This document shows, piece after piece, positions 18,046 to 28,086 of a stretch of 64,000 nt of DNA (its first letter is position 1; the number at the start of each line of letters is the position of its first letter). The notes below the pieces were generated by a model, which saw nothing but the letters and a program-made list of their open reading frames with translations, was not told where the DNA came from and searched no databases. Source of the stretch: Martelella sp. NC20 (GTDB lineage Bacteria; Pseudomonadota; Alphaproteobacteria; Rhizobiales; Rhizobiaceae); NCBI RefSeq assembly GCF_013459645.1, contig NZ_CP054861.1, forward strand, positions 4,204,001 to 4,268,000. Reading direction: 5' to 3'. The position numbers and the translations under genes are program-made.

Positions 18046-19959
18046 TCAGATTTCTATCTGCATGCCGAGCTCGACCACCTTTTCAGGCGGCAGTTTGTAG
18101 AAAGCTGTCGCCCTGACAGCGTTGCGCGTCAGCAAGGCAAACAGCTTCTCCTGCCAGCGGTGCAGGAAGGAGGCATCCTGAGAGGGAATGATCGTCTCGT
18201 GCCCGACGAAATAGGTGACGTGTTCGAGATCGATGCTGTTGTCTATCTCGCCGAGAAGCCTGAGCGCGACCGGGATATTCGGTGACTGCATGAACCCGTA
18301 ATGCACGTGCACCACCGAGAAATTCTGCCCGAGATCCCTGACCTCGAGCCGCTGGCGCGCGTTCACCTTCGGCACCTCCTCGCTCTCGACATGCAGGAGA
18401 ATGACCCTCTCGTGAAGCACCGGCAGATGCCAGAACTGGTGCAGGAGCGCCGGCGGCACATGCGGCAGCGACGCCGTCAGGAAAACCGCCGTGCCCGGAA
18501 CCCGCGGGACATCCTTGTGACGGAGTTCGTCCAGAAACGCTTCCATATATTGTCCGTTCCGGTTCAGATAGGTGATGAGCCGGCCACGTCCGGATGCCCA
18601 GGTCCGCATGATGACGAGGATGCCCACCCCGACCGCCAGCGGAAGCCACCCGCCTTCCATGATCTTGAGGCTGTTGGCCACGAGAAAGGTCATGTCGATC
18701 AAGGCAAGGCAGATTATCAGCGGCAGGACGAAGCGGGCTTTCCACTTCCAGCGGTAAACCATCACGAAATAGAGCAGTATCGTGGTAATCACCATGGTCG
18801 TGCTGACAGCAATGCCGTAGGCCGCCGCGAGGTTTTCCGAACTGCGGAAGGCCAGCACCAGCGCCACGGTGGAAATGGCCAGAAACAGATTGATCGAGGG
18901 CACATAGATCTGCCCGGTCTCTTCCGCGGAGGTCTGGCGGATCTCGACGCGGGGAAACTGCCCCAGCTGGACCGCCTGGCGGGTCAGCGAAAAGGCCCCC
19001 GAAATCACGGCCTGGGACGCGATGATGGTCGCGGCCGTCGCAAGCAAGACCAGCGGAATGCGCAGGAAGCCGGGGGCCAGGCCATAGAAGGTCTGTCCCG
19101 CATGGGCGCTGTCGGACAGCACCAGGGCGCCCTGCCCGAAGTAGTTGATGACGAGGCAGGGAAAGACGCAGGCAAACCAGGCGAGCCTGATCGGCGGGCG
19201 GCCGAAATGTCCCATATCGGCGTAAAGCGCCTCACATCCGGTGACGGCAAGGAACACAGCACCCATCACCATCGCCGTGATTCCCGGCCTCGCGATGCCG
19301 AATTCCACCGCATAAAGCGGACTCAGCGCCTTCAGCACGACGGGGTGCTGAATGATCTGCGCGAGGCCGAGCAGGGCGATTGCCAGGAACCAGACCAACA
19401 TGATCGGCCCGAAAAACACGGCGACACGCGCCGTGCCGCGCCATTGTACGGAAAAGAGCCCGAGCAGGATCACGATGGTGATCGGAACGACAAAGTCGGA
19501 TATCGTCGGTTCGATCGTCTGGATGCCTTCGACCGCGCTCAGCACGGAGATCGCCGGCGTGATCATGCCATCGCCATAAAGAAGGGCAGCGCCGAACAGG
19601 CCGATAACCAGCAAGGCCCCCTTGCCTCTTCGCGAGGCGCCGCTCCAAGGCTGAAGAAGGGCAAGGAGCGCCAGTACGCCGCCCTCGCCATTGTTGTCGG
19701 CGCGCATGACCAGCAACAGATATTTGAGCGAGACGACGATCACCAGCGACCAGACGATCATCGACAGAATGCCGAGCACGGACGTCTCGTCCGGCGTCGC
19801 CATGCCGAGCGCCGTGCGGAAGGCATAGAGAGGGCTCGTGCCGATATCGCCATAGACGATGCCAAGCGCTGAAACCGACAAAGCTGCCAGCCCTGCCGGC
19901 CGTTTTTCGTCCTGCCCGGTCGCCAACGTCCCGCCTCCCGAGAAATACGCGCGACCCAT
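18046..19959 (-). CDS. kup: Kup potassium uptake permease
   Basis: A Kup/HAK-type K+:H+ symporter of about 630 residues in the inner membrane. The first helix carries ALGIVYGDIGTSPLYAFR, the family hallmark. About twelve hydrophobic segments follow, then a C-terminal cytoplasmic domain of about 150 residues (from about LRHKDVPRVPGTAVFLTASL). The ATG at 19959 is used as start. A TTG at 19926, preceded by CGGGAGGCGGGACG, has a better ribosome-binding site and would begin LATGQDEKR, so it is a strong alternative. The frame is open further upstream without family similarity. Confidence 0.92.
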   Translation of the reverse strand: MGRAYFSGGGTLATGQDEKRPAGLAALSVSALGIVYGDIGTSPLYAFRTALGMATPDETSVLGILSMIVWSLVIVVSLKYLLLVMRADNNGEGGVLALLALLQPWSGASRRGKGALLVIGLFGAALLYGDGMITPAISVLSAVEGIQTIEPTISDFVVPITIVILLGLFSVQWRGTARVAVFFGPIMLVWFLAIALLGLAQIIQHPVVLKALSPLYAVEFGIARPGITAMVMGAVFLAVTGCEALYADMGHFGRPPIRLAWFACVFPCLVINYFGQGALVLSDSAHAGQTFYGLAPGFLRIPLVLLATAATIIASQAVISGAFSLTRQAVQLGQFPRVEIRQTSAEETGQIYVPSINLFLAISTVALVLAFRSSENLAAAYGIAVSTTMVITTILLYFVMVYRWKWKARFVLPLIICLALIDMTFLVANSLKIMEGGWLPLAVGVGILVIMRTWASGRGRLITYLNRNGQYMEAFLDELRHKDVPRVPGTAVFLTASLPHVPPALLHQFWHLPVLHERVILLHVESEEVPKVNARQRLEVRDLGQNFSVVHVHYGFMQSPNIPVALRLLGEIDNSIDLEHVTYFVGHETIIPSQDASFLHRWQEKLFALLTRNAVRATAFYKLPPEKVVELGMQIEI

Positions 19960-20061
19960 TCGACGCGATTTTGTGATGGTTTCAGATTTTCCGCGAATAT
20001 CCAATGGGGGTCGATACAAACATGTCGCTGCCCGCAACTGCCCCGTCTTCGAACCGGCTGA

Positions 20062-22713
20062 TCATTCGTCGTCTTCTTTCCCTTTGGCGCCGCGCGTTAT
20101 CGCGCCGCGAAGCCCGCCGCTGACGAGTGCGTTCACATCATTGGCAACCAGCAGAGGATCGATGCCGCCCCAGGTCATGAGATATCGCGAGCGCCAGTCC
20201 GGCGCGAACTTTTCCTTGTAGTCGCGCAGGCCCGCGAAATTGTAGAAATGGCCGCCAAGCCGGGAGACGGACCCGGCGACATGGTCCCAGATCCTCGGAT
20301 GACGAGAGGAATCCAGCCCGGTCAACGGCGCCATTCCCAGCGAGAATTGCTGAAAGCCTTCCTGCTTGAGGGCGAGCATCAGCGCGACAAAAAGGAAATC
20401 CATGGTGCCCGACGGCGCGCTGGAGGCGTGGCGCATCAGATCGATGGTGCCGACTTTTCGCGTCGAGGTCTCGAAAATGTTGGCGAAGGCGACAATTCCT
20501 GTTTCCTTGCGCACCAGCGCCAGCCGGAAGTTCTGAAGATAATCCTCGTCGAAACGGCCAAGGGAGAACCGCTTTTCCCGCACATGTTTCTCGCCGAGCC
20601 ATTCGTCCGAGATTGCTTTCAACTCGGCCATCAGCGCCTCGGAATGGGGCGGTGAGGCAATGTCCATCATGAGGCCGTCGCGTGTCGCACGGTTATGGGC
20701 CTGCCTGAGCTTGCGTCGTTCCGGCCCGTCCAGGGCAAAGGTCGTGAGGTCCAGGACAGCCTCCTCGCCGAGCTTGCTCGGCATGAAACCGGCATCGACA
20801 AAGGTCGCAAGGTCGTCGGCCGCGATCTGATAGAAAGCCGGACGGCAATTGGCCCGCTTCGCCTCGGAGACGAAGGCATCGATCAGTTCCGCCGTTGAGG
20901 GTCTTTGCCCGAAAGGCGGCCCCAGGGCCACGAAGCTGCGGCCATGCCGGCCATACATCACGAAGGCATTCCGATCGTCCGAAACCAGAAACAGCTTGTC
21001 TCCCGAAAGGGCAAAGTTCGCATCGGGATCATCCTGACGGGCAATCAGCGAACGCACGAGAGCGATATCGGCTTCGGAGCCTGATGGCGATGCCCCGGCT
21101 CCGGGTCTCAGCGCCAGAAACAGGAGCACGACGAGCGACACCGAAACGCTGATGCCGGCCGTGCGCAAGGCACGCGGCATATTCGCGTCGAATGCGAACT
21201 GCCACCAGCGGGAATGGGAATATTCGGCATCCTGATGGGCGAACAGGAAAAACAGGACAACGCAAATGGAAAACCCGGCCCAGAGGGCAAGCGATGTCAT
21301 GGAATGCTGGCCGGCTGAAAGCGGCGTCCTGCGGTCGAAACGATCCCGTGAGACCCAAAGCACCGCCGCCAGAAAGGCAAGCGCGAAAGCAAGATCGAAA
21401 TCGAGCCGCTGAAGGAGCAGGGAGATCACTGCGAGGCCCAGGATCGCAATCGCCATGTAGAATGCACTGCGCGAGCGCGAGCGCAATCCGTTGGCAAGCA
21501 CGATGAGAATGCCGCCGGTCACGCCCATGATCACGTTTGAAAGCTCGAAAAGGCCGAGAGGAACCGCCGACTGCAACTCCCCCAGAATGGACTTCGGGAT
21601 CGGGATAATTCCATCGAGAATGAGGATAGACCCCGCGAGAAATGTCAGGCCGGCGGCGACGGAGGGCATCAGGGATGTCAGGGAAGACAGCACCGAAAGC
21701 GCGCTCAACGCCTTACCTCCCGGCTTTGTCAGCGGCGCTATTCTTTCGCGGATCTCCACCCCGACAAGGATGAGCACGCCGGCCAGGAGCGGCAGGAGGT
21801 AGTAGATGATCCGGTAGACGAGCAGGGCCGCGGCGACGCCCGCCGCCTGATCCGACACGGTTGCGAATGCGCCAAGGATGACGGCTTCGAAAACGCCGAC
21901 GCCGCCCGGAACGTGACTGAGCACCGCCGCGACGGCGGCCGCTGCGAAAACCGCGACAAAGGTCGGAAACGTAACGGCCGCCGATGCGCCGGACGGCAAC
22001 AGGATATAGAGCGTTGCCGCCGCGAAGATGATGTCGAGGAGCGAGAACAGAATCTGGAACGCTGCATCGCGAGGCGGCGGCATGACAAATCTGAAACGGC
22101 CAAAACCGATCGGATGCCGGGCAATTGAACTCCAGGCGACGCCAATCGTTACCACAGCGAAGGCCGAAACTGCCGCGACCCTGATCGTGGCGGCCGACAG
22201 CGGAACGATGTGCTCCATTGCCGCCGGCTGCCAGGCAATGGCCGCAAACCCGATCACGGTGACGCCGATGCCGAAGGCCATTGCGCAATAGGTCGAGACC
22301 ACGGTGATATCGGCAAGGGAGAGACCAAGGCCGCGATAGAACCGATACCGAACGGCGCCTCCGGACAGGACGGCAAGCCCGATCGAATTGCTCAGGGCAT
22401 AGGCGGTAAAGGAGCCCAGTGACAAGGTTGGAAGGGGAACCCCCTTGCCGACATAGCGCAATGCGGACCAGTCATAACCGATCAGTGCCACATATCCGAA
22501 AGCGGTGGCCAGCACCGCAGCAAGCAATGAATGTGTCGGCGTCAGTCTTATCCGGCTGATGACATCGGAAATCGTGATCCCGTGCAATGCCACATAGACC
22601 GCGAATGCCCCGAGACCGAACAGAATGAACGTGGCCAGCAGAGGTCCGAACTTCCACAGGAATGCAACTGTTCTTTGCTTGGCCGGTATGGATCGGCCGT
22701 CTTCAGAAACCAT
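20062..22713 (-). CDS. mprF: bifunctional lysylphosphatidylglycerol flippase/synthetase MprF
   Basis: A protein of about 880 residues. The N-terminal 560 or so residues hold many membrane helices (flippase part), starting FGPLLATFILFGLGAFAVYV and including AYALSNSIGLAVLSGG. The C-terminal 320 residues are the soluble DUF2156 aminoacyl-transferase domain, with ENAFVMYGRHG-like sequence (RNAFVMYGRHGRSFVALGPP) and SLGMAPLTGL. MprF transfers lysine (or alanine) to phosphatidylglycerol and flips it, giving resistance to cationic peptides and acid. The ATG at 22713 is chosen; a GTG at 22758 is possible. It lies 100 bp upstream of kup on the same strand. Confidence 0.93.
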   Translation of the reverse strand: MVSEDGRSIPAKQRTVAFLWKFGPLLATFILFGLGAFAVYVALHGITISDVISRIRLTPTHSLLAAVLATAFGYVALIGYDWSALRYVGKGVPLPTLSLGSFTAYALSNSIGLAVLSGGAVRYRFYRGLGLSLADITVVSTYCAMAFGIGVTVIGFAAIAWQPAAMEHIVPLSAATIRVAAVSAFAVVTIGVAWSSIARHPIGFGRFRFVMPPPRDAAFQILFSLLDIIFAAATLYILLPSGASAAVTFPTFVAVFAAAAVAAVLSHVPGGVGVFEAVILGAFATVSDQAAGVAAALLVYRIIYYLLPLLAGVLILVGVEIRERIAPLTKPGGKALSALSVLSSLTSLMPSVAAGLTFLAGSILILDGIIPIPKSILGELQSAVPLGLFELSNVIMGVTGGILIVLANGLRSRSRSAFYMAIAILGLAVISLLLQRLDFDLAFALAFLAAVLWVSRDRFDRRTPLSAGQHSMTSLALWAGFSICVVLFFLFAHQDAEYSHSRWWQFAFDANMPRALRTAGISVSVSLVVLLFLALRPGAGASPSGSEADIALVRSLIARQDDPDANFALSGDKLFLVSDDRNAFVMYGRHGRSFVALGPPFGQRPSTAELIDAFVSEAKRANCRPAFYQIAADDLATFVDAGFMPSKLGEEAVLDLTTFALDGPERRKLRQAHNRATRDGLMMDIASPPHSEALMAELKAISDEWLGEKHVREKRFSLGRFDEDYLQNFRLALVRKETGIVAFANIFETSTRKVGTIDLMRHASSAPSGTMDFLFVALMLALKQEGFQQFSLGMAPLTGLDSSRHPRIWDHVAGSVSRLGGHFYNFAGLRDYKEKFAPDWRSRYLMTWGGIDPLLVANDVNALVSGGLRGAITRGAKGKEDDE

Positions 22714-22901
22714 GGATGACCCGACAAAAAGGGCGGCCGGAAGAACCGGTCGCCTCACCGTTCGGAAAAGTACCGTGCCGACGACGAATGGTCAATTTGC
22801 CAAGGCCGCTTCGTCCGTGGCCGGAGGCGCTCCTCTGAGGACACAGCATTGCTATTGCCAGCATCGTGCCTGAGCTTATGCATCGGGCCACGCAACCGAT
22901 C

Positions 22902-23486
22902 CTATCTCGCCGACATCCTGACCTGCACCAATCCCAGCAGAAATCCCATCCACAAGGCGATGACGTGGCCGAGGTCGGCAAGCGGATCAAACGCCGCCCC
23001 AATCTTTATCCCGATCATCAGAAGCACCGCTGCCAAAAGCGGAAACCGCCAGCGCGTGCCGGACGCGGCAAGGCCGATAAGCCCGAACCCGCCCAGCGAC
23101 ATGCCGACATCATTTGCCGCCGACAGGCCGGCGGTGTCCGGCCACAAGGCGACCCCCAGCAACAGCAGGCACGATGCAGCGAGATCGAGGGAGAAGAACA
23201 GCAGAAAGGTCGAGGCACTGCCCCGTTTCCATTCCGTATAGCCCAGAATAGCGGCCGCGAAGAAAAACTGACGGACCAGCATGCCCCGGTCGTGGGAAAG
23301 AAAAGTGGCCGTCACGAACCGCCAGACGTCTCCGGACCACACAGCGTCCTTCCCAATGCCCCAGGCCGCGAGCGCGGTCTCCGGAAGTTGGCCGGAGAAT
23401 GTTCCGGCGAAGGCATTGGCGACAAGCATGATCGCGAGAAACGCCAGCGTGAAACGAAAGCGCCAGAGTGTTGGGTTGAGGGGCAT
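22902..23486 (-). CDS. rhomboid-like membrane protein
   Basis: A 194-residue protein with six hydrophobic segments. A serine in NDVGMSLGGFGLIG and a histidine in ADLGHVIALWMGFLLG sit where rhomboid proteases have their catalytic Ser (GxSG) and His. The Ser is followed by Leu rather than Gly, so activity is uncertain; it resembles rhombosortase-type members. Early WRFVTATFLSHDRGMLVRQF matches the W..HxxxxHL loop region with changes. The start is ATG at 23486. It lies upstream of mprF on the same strand. Confidence 0.65.
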   Translation of the reverse strand: MPLNPTLWRFRFTLAFLAIMLVANAFAGTFSGQLPETALAAWGIGKDAVWSGDVWRFVTATFLSHDRGMLVRQFFFAAAILGYTEWKRGSASTFLLFFSLDLAASCLLLLGVALWPDTAGLSAANDVGMSLGGFGLIGLAASGTRWRFPLLAAVLLMIGIKIGAAFDPLADLGHVIALWMGFLLGLVQVRMSAR

Positions 23487-23518
23487 GTTTTCAATCCGCT
23501 CTTGAACGCGTCAGGCTG

Positions 23519-23623
23519 TCATCCTGCCAAGGACGGAAACCGCCGCCCGTGACGATATAGCCGGGCCGCATCGCCGATGGCGAGAACACGGCCCCCGCCG
23601 CCTTTCAGATTGGTCTGTTCCAT
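23519..23623 (-). CDS. small hypothetical protein, 34 aa
   Basis: A short frame after zwf: ATG at 23623 with GAAGGAGCGAGAT before it, giving MEQTNLKGGGGRVLAIGDAA then RLYRHGRRFPSLAG. The ribosome-binding site is strong and the zwf stop is only 11 bp upstream, so it could be translated as part of the gnd-zwf operon. It has no recognised family and may be the truncated start of a lost gene. Confidence 0.35.
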   Translation of the reverse strand: MEQTNLKGGGGRVLAIGDAARLYRHGRRFPSLAG

Positions 23624-23634
23624 ATCTCGCTCCT

Positions 23635-25011
23635 TCAGGATTGCGCTGGATCGAACCAGCCGCCGGGCGGGGCGAAGCTTGTCATTTTTTCAGATCCCCA
23701 GCTGCCGGGCTTGTATTTTTCCGGCTCAGTCTTGTCGTCGAGGATGGGCTCGAAGATCGTCCACGCCAATTCTGCAGCATCCTCGCGCGTGAAAAGCTCG
23801 CGCCGACCGGCCATGGCATCGCCGATCAGGCGGTCATAGGGCGCCAGGTCACCGACGCCGTCATCGACGGCCGCAAGCTCCACCGCTTCGCCGCGCATGT
23901 CCTCGCCCGGCGACTTCCGCCGTGCGCCGAGGCCGATTGCGATTTCCGGCCCGAGCCGAAAGCGGACATAATTGGCGCTGGAATGCTCCAAAGTATCGAA
24001 AAGCGCGATCGGAGGGCGCTTGAACCGCACGACGACTTCGGTCGCGTGAACGGGGAGGTTCTTGCCGGCGCGGATGAAGAAGGGCACGCCGCTCCAGCGC
24101 CAGGTGTTGATCTGAAACCGCACGGCGGCAAGAGTTTCCGTCGTCGAGCCGACGGCGACGCCCGGTTCATCGCGATAGCCGTCAAACTGGCCGCGTACCA
24201 CATCCGCCTGCGTCAGCGGCGGGATCGCCTTCAGGATCTGCACCTTCTCGTCCACCAGATCGTCGGACGAACCGGTCACCGGCGGCTCCATCGCAAGCAG
24301 CAGCAGCACGTTGACCAGATGGTTCTGGATCACGTCGCGGATGCAGCCGACCTCGTCATAAAACTTGCCGCGCCCCGCCACGCCGAAGTCTTCGGCCATG
24401 GTGATCTGGACGCTGTCGATATGGTTGCGGTTCCAGACCGGCTCCAGAAAGGCATTGGCGAAGCGGAAATAGAGCAGGTTCTGGATCGCTTCCTTGCCGA
24501 GGAAATGGTCGATGCGGAAGATCGCATCTTCCTCGAACACCGCATGCAGCACCTTGTTGAGCGCCTGCGCGGATTGAAGATCACGCCCGAACGGCTTTTC
24601 CACCATCAGCCGGGCCCCTCTGGCGATCCCCGCCTTGTCGAGGCCGCCCGCGACCGTTTCGAACAGCGAAGGCGGGATGGCGAGATAGTAGAGCGGGCTT
24701 TTGGCACTGCCGAGCGTCTCGCGCAGCGTGTCGAAGGTCGACTGGCTGCGATAATCGCCGGAAACATAGGCGAGAAGCCCGGCGAGTTTCGTAAACACCG
24801 CCTCGTCGATCGCCTCGACATGGGTTTCCACCGCGTCCCTGGCGCGGGCAATCAGCTGGTCGACGTTCCAGTCGTCAAAGGCGACGCCGATCACCGGGGT
24901 GGTAAGCGCTCCCCGCTTCACCATCGCGTAAAGCGAGGGGAAGATCATCTTGTGCGCCAGATCGCCGGTCACGCCGAACACCACCAGCGCGTCAGATTTT
25001 TGCTCCGTCAT
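23635..25011 (-). CDS. zwf: glucose-6-phosphate 1-dehydrogenase
   Basis: A 458-residue Zwf that oxidises glucose-6-phosphate to 6-phosphogluconolactone with NADP+ (or NAD+), feeding the Entner-Doudoroff and pentose phosphate routes. The cofactor motif [16 protein letters not shown] is near the N-terminus, the active-site [13 protein letters not shown] in the middle, and [10 protein letters not shown] later. The ATG at 25011 is used; a GTG at 25029 would add six residues. It begins 19 bp after the gnd stop, so the two are cotranscribed. No pgl is adjacent. Confidence 0.95.
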   Translation of the reverse strand: MTEQKSDALVVFGVTGDLAHKMIFPSLYAMVKRGALTTPVIGVAFDDWNVDQLIARARDAVETHVEAIDEAVFTKLAGLLAYVSGDYRSQSTFDTLRETLGSAKSPLYYLAIPPSLFETVAGGLDKAGIARGARLMVEKPFGRDLQSAQALNKVLHAVFEEDAIFRIDHFLGKEAIQNLLYFRFANAFLEPVWNRNHIDSVQITMAEDFGVAGRGKFYDEVGCIRDVIQNHLVNVLLLLAMEPPVTGSSDDLVDEKVQILKAIPPLTQADVVRGQFDGYRDEPGVAVGSTTETLAAVRFQINTWRWSGVPFFIRAGKNLPVHATEVVVRFKRPPIALFDTLEHSSANYVRFRLGPEIAIGLGARRKSPGEDMRGEAVELAAVDDGVGDLAPYDRLIGDAMAGRRELFTREDAAELAWTIFEPILDDKTEPEKYKPGSWGSEKMTSFAPPGGWFDPAQS

Positions 25012-25030
25012 CGTCTCGATCTCCACCACT

Positions 25031-26032
25031 TCACGATTTTTCCAGATGGCCGCCGAAGGCGTAGCGCATCGCCGAGAGAATCTTGCCGGCGAATTCGGCC
25101 TCGCCGCGCGAGGAGAACCGTTCGAACAGCGCCGATGACAGGATCGGCGCCGGAACGCCGGTGTCGATTGCCGCCTGCAATGTCCAGCGGCCTTCGCCCG
25201 AATCCGACACCCTTCCGTCGAAACCTTCGAGATGCGGATTTTCCTTCAGCGCCGCCGCGGTCAGGTCCAGAAGCCACGAGCCGATCACCGACCCATGCCG
25301 CCAGACTTCGGTCACGGCCGCAAGATCGATGTCGAACTGGTAGTATTCAGGGTTCGAAAGCGGCGTGGTTTCGGCGTCGACCGCGCGCTCGCCCTTGCCC
25401 GCATTGGCCGCCTTCAGCACGTTCAGCCCTTCGGCATAGGCCGCCATCACGCCGTATTCGATTCCGTTATGCACCATCTTGACGAAGTGGCCCGCCCCGG
25501 TCGGCCCGCAATGCAGATAGCCCCTTGAGGCTGTGCCCCCGGAAACGTCCGGCGCAGCGCCCGGATCGGCTCCCGGCGCAAGCGAGGCGAAGATCGGGTC
25601 GAGCCGCTTCACTGCCGCCTCGGGACCGCCGATCATCAGCGAGTAACCGCGCTCGAGACCCCAGACCCCGCCCGACGTGCCGGCGTCGATGAGGTCGATG
25701 CCGGCGGGCGCGAATTCGGCGGCAAGATCGATCGCATCCCGGTAGTGCGAATTGCCGCCATTGATGATGGCGTCGCCCTTTTCGAGCTTGCCCGCAAGGT
25801 CGCGAGCAATCCGCGGGGTGATCGCCGCCGGCAGCATCATCCACACCGCGCGGGGCTTTTCCAGCCTGGCAACAAGGTCCTCGGCCGAACTGGCGCCGAT
25901 CGCGCCTTCCTTGACCAGCGCGGCGACATTGTCGGCATTCACGTCGTAGACGACGCATTCGTGGCCGTCTTTCATGAGACGCCGCGCCATGTTGGCGCCC
26001 ATGCGCCCAAGGCCCATCATTCCAATCTGCAT
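25031..26032 (-). CDS. gnd: 6-phosphogluconate dehydrogenase, decarboxylating (short type)
   Basis: A 333-residue enzyme of the short GndA/YqeC-like class. It has the Rossmann motif [15 protein letters not shown] at the start, then NGGNSHYRD and the catalytic segment [20 protein letters not shown] with its lysine. It converts 6-phosphogluconate to ribulose-5-phosphate. The start is ATG at 26032 (MQIGMMGLG) with CGGAG upstream. It forms an operon with zwf. Confidence 0.94.
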   Translation of the reverse strand: MQIGMMGLGRMGANMARRLMKDGHECVVYDVNADNVAALVKEGAIGASSAEDLVARLEKPRAVWMMLPAAITPRIARDLAGKLEKGDAIINGGNSHYRDAIDLAAEFAPAGIDLIDAGTSGGVWGLERGYSLMIGGPEAAVKRLDPIFASLAPGADPGAAPDVSGGTASRGYLHCGPTGAGHFVKMVHNGIEYGVMAAYAEGLNVLKAANAGKGERAVDAETTPLSNPEYYQFDIDLAAVTEVWRHGSVIGSWLLDLTAAALKENPHLEGFDGRVSDSGEGRWTLQAAIDTGVPAPILSSALFERFSSRGEAEFAGKILSAMRYAFGGHLEKS

Positions 26033-26063
26033 GTCAAAACTCCGTTTCCAGTTGCCGATCACC

Positions 26064-26441
26064 CTATTCGCCGACGCGAACGGCGAAATCTACATTCTCC
26101 CACTGTCCGCTTTCCGGCCAGAAGAAAGTGAAAACCACGGCATGCCCGGGCTCCACGCCCTTGAGCGGCAGATCCGCGAAATGGGTCCCGAGCCCCGATG
26201 GTTTCGTCTTGATGTCCTTGACGGTCGTCCAGCCGTCGGCACTCCAGTGGATGGCGGCCGGATCCGCCAGTTCGATCCTCAGCGTCTTGCCGGACGGTAT
26301 CGTGGCCAGCCTGTTGTCGAAGCGCCAGATTCGTATTTTTGACCCTGTCTGTTTCTCGATATAGCGGCTCACGCCCTGTGGCGGCATGTCGAATACGGCC
26401 CCGTCGGCAAGCGAGCGCAGCAGTTTGATTGGCATTGCCAA
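26064..26441 (-). pseudogene. GH15 glucan 1,4-alpha-glucosidase C-terminal fragment
   Basis: 125 residues starting LLRSLADGAVFDMPPQGVSR, followed by KTLRIELADPAAIHWSADGW and FTFFWPESGQWE. This is the end of the catalytic domain plus the C-terminal domain of bacterial GH15 glucoamylases (full length about 800 residues). The catalytic residues lie in the missing part, so it is a relic. It ends 32 bp before the gnd start on the same strand. Confidence 0.7.
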
Positions 26442-26551
26442 GTTGCTGAAGCGAGATTTTGAAAGCGCGCGAGGGCGACGATTATGGTCTCATTTCGGCA
26501 GCATAGTCAGCCCAGAGACAGAATGCATCTGCCCTGGCATGACGATATGAT

Positions 26552-26872
26552 GTGGCGGAGAGGCGGCCCACCTGTCTCGTGGTCAAGCTCGGCGCCGAGG
26601 TTGCCGACCTCTCGGAGAGCATGCGCAAAGTGCTCGACGATGGTGTGAAGGTCCTGATTGCGATGCTGGCAGACCTGCTGCGGGATGGTGCTCGTGACGG
26701 TTCCCTTCTGCCGCTGGACGATCCGGATGCAGTGGCTGAAGCGGTCTACGCTGAATGGCTGGGTGCTGCGATCCTGTCAAAGCTCGCCGCTGATCAACGC
26801 CCGCTGGAACGGGCAATGAACAACACCAAAGCGCGTCTGATCGCTGACGCGCGAAAAGGAGAAAATCAATGA
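26552..26872 (+). pseudogene. TetR family regulator lacking its DNA-binding domain
   Basis: The frame encodes TCLVVKLGAEVADLSESMRK and LLPLDDPDAVAEAVYAEWLG, the C-terminal ligand-binding part of an AcuR/YxaF-like TetR protein. The helix-turn-helix of about 60 residues that should precede it is absent; upstream is GH15 relic sequence on the other strand. Its stop overlaps the start of the oxidoreductase gene, the usual arrangement for a repressor and its target, but this protein can no longer bind DNA by itself. Confidence 0.7.
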
Positions 26873-27849
26873 AAGCTGCAATTCACGACGTTTTTGGCGA
26901 ACCGAAAGACGTTATGGAAACCCGTGAGGTTGCCCTGCCGGAACCGGGTGCAGACGAGGTGCGGGTCGCCACCCTCCTGTCGCCGATCCACAATCACGAT
27001 CTCTGGACGATCCGCGGCGATTATGGCTACAAGCCGCCCCTGCCCGGCGCGATCGGCGGATCGGAAGCCGCAGGTGTCGTTGACGCTGTCGGCGAAGGCG
27101 TTGACAAGGCGCTTATCGGAAAGCGTGTTGCCATAGCAGGCGTCCACGGAACCTGGGCAGAGCAGTTCATCGCGCCTGCTGCCGGCGTGCTGCCGCTGCC
27201 CGAACAGATTTCCGACGAGATGGGCGCGCAGCTGATCGCCATGCCGTTCTCCGCCATTTCGATGCTCGATATGCTGAAGGCCGAGAAGGGCGACTGGATC
27301 ATTCAGACGGCTGCCAATGGAACTGTCGGGCGGGTCATGGCCATTCTGGCCGAGGCCCGCGGCATTCATCTTCTGAACCTCGTGCGACGCGAAGAGGCCG
27401 CAGCGGAACTTCGCGCTGAAGGCATCCAGAATGTCGTGTCCACCTCGGCCGATGACTGGAAGGACGAGGCGCAGAAGATCATCGGTGAAGGCCGCGCCAT
27501 TTCCGCGATCGATTCCGTCGGCGGCGATATTGCTGCGGATCTGGTCGATCTTCTCGCATCCGATGGAGAACTGGTGCTTTTCGGAACCGCCACAGGTGCG
27601 CCGATGCCGCTGTCATCGGGCACCCTGATCATGAAGCAGATCACGGTCAAGGGCTTCTGGGGTGCACGCGTCAGCGCAGACATGGATCCCGACAATCGTA
27701 TCCGCCTGATCACCGAACTGGTCACACTTGCTGCAAAAGGTGTCCTGACGCTTAACGTCGACGGCATCTTCCCGCTCGATCAGGTGAAAGAGGCAATGGA
27801 AGCAAGCCTGACGCCCGGCCGGGCCGGCAAGGTGATGCTGAAGCCGTAA
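26869..27849 (+). CDS. zinc-type alcohol dehydrogenase / quinone oxidoreductase-like (MDR) protein
   Basis: A 326-residue medium-chain dehydrogenase/reductase. It starts MKAAIHDVFGEPKDVMETRE and has the IGGSEAAGVVDAVGEG segment, the cofactor stretch TAANGTVGRVMAILAEARG and the family end GRAGKVMLKP. Catalytic zinc cysteines are absent, so it is of the zinc-independent, quinone-reductase/ETR type, probably using NADPH. The substrate is unknown. It overlaps the headless tetR by four bases and may now be unregulated. Confidence 0.87.
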   Translation: MKAAIHDVFGEPKDVMETREVALPEPGADEVRVATLLSPIHNHDLWTIRGDYGYKPPLPGAIGGSEAAGVVDAVGEGVDKALIGKRVAIAGVHGTWAEQFIAPAAGVLPLPEQISDEMGAQLIAMPFSAISMLDMLKAEKGDWIIQTAANGTVGRVMAILAEARGIHLLNLVRREEAAAELRAEGIQNVVSTSADDWKDEAQKIIGEGRAISAIDSVGGDIAADLVDLLASDGELVLFGTATGAPMPLSSGTLIMKQITVKGFWGARVSADMDPDNRIRLITELVTLAAKGVLTLNVDGIFPLDQVKEAMEASLTPGRAGKVMLKP

Positions 27850-28037
27850 GCAAGGAGACGCCGCCGCCGGCGCCAATCCGGGGGCAGGCCAAAGAAGCTA
27901 TAGCGCGTCCAGGAAAAGTGGATGCCGGTTTTCCGTCCGTGCGTGCGTGAAAACAAATAGATAGAGTATCGACGCAACACCAATTCATAGCTCGATGCTT
28001 CAAAGGACGTTTGAGGCTCGGGTCAGCAAAATAGAAA

Positions 28038-28068
28038 AGGCCGGGACGCGGCTTGCGCGTCCCGGCCT
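28038..28068 (-). terminator. intrinsic terminator of the glp operon
   Basis: A perfect 13-bp stem (AGGCCGGGACGCG against its complement) with a 5-base loop lies 19 bp after the glpV stop. On the minus strand it is followed by TTTTCTATTTT. This is a strong rho-independent terminator for the glp transcript. Confidence 0.9.
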
Positions 28069-28086
28069 GACTTGCTTTCGTGGTGG

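Noticed and set aside
18301..19872. Long plus-strand open frame opposite kup (523 codons)
   Set aside because: It is the antisense shadow of kup in high-GC DNA; composition is His/Arg/Gln-rich and resembles no protein.
23641..25482. Long plus-strand open frame opposite zwf and gnd (613 codons)
   Set aside because: Antisense shadow of two clearly identified genes.
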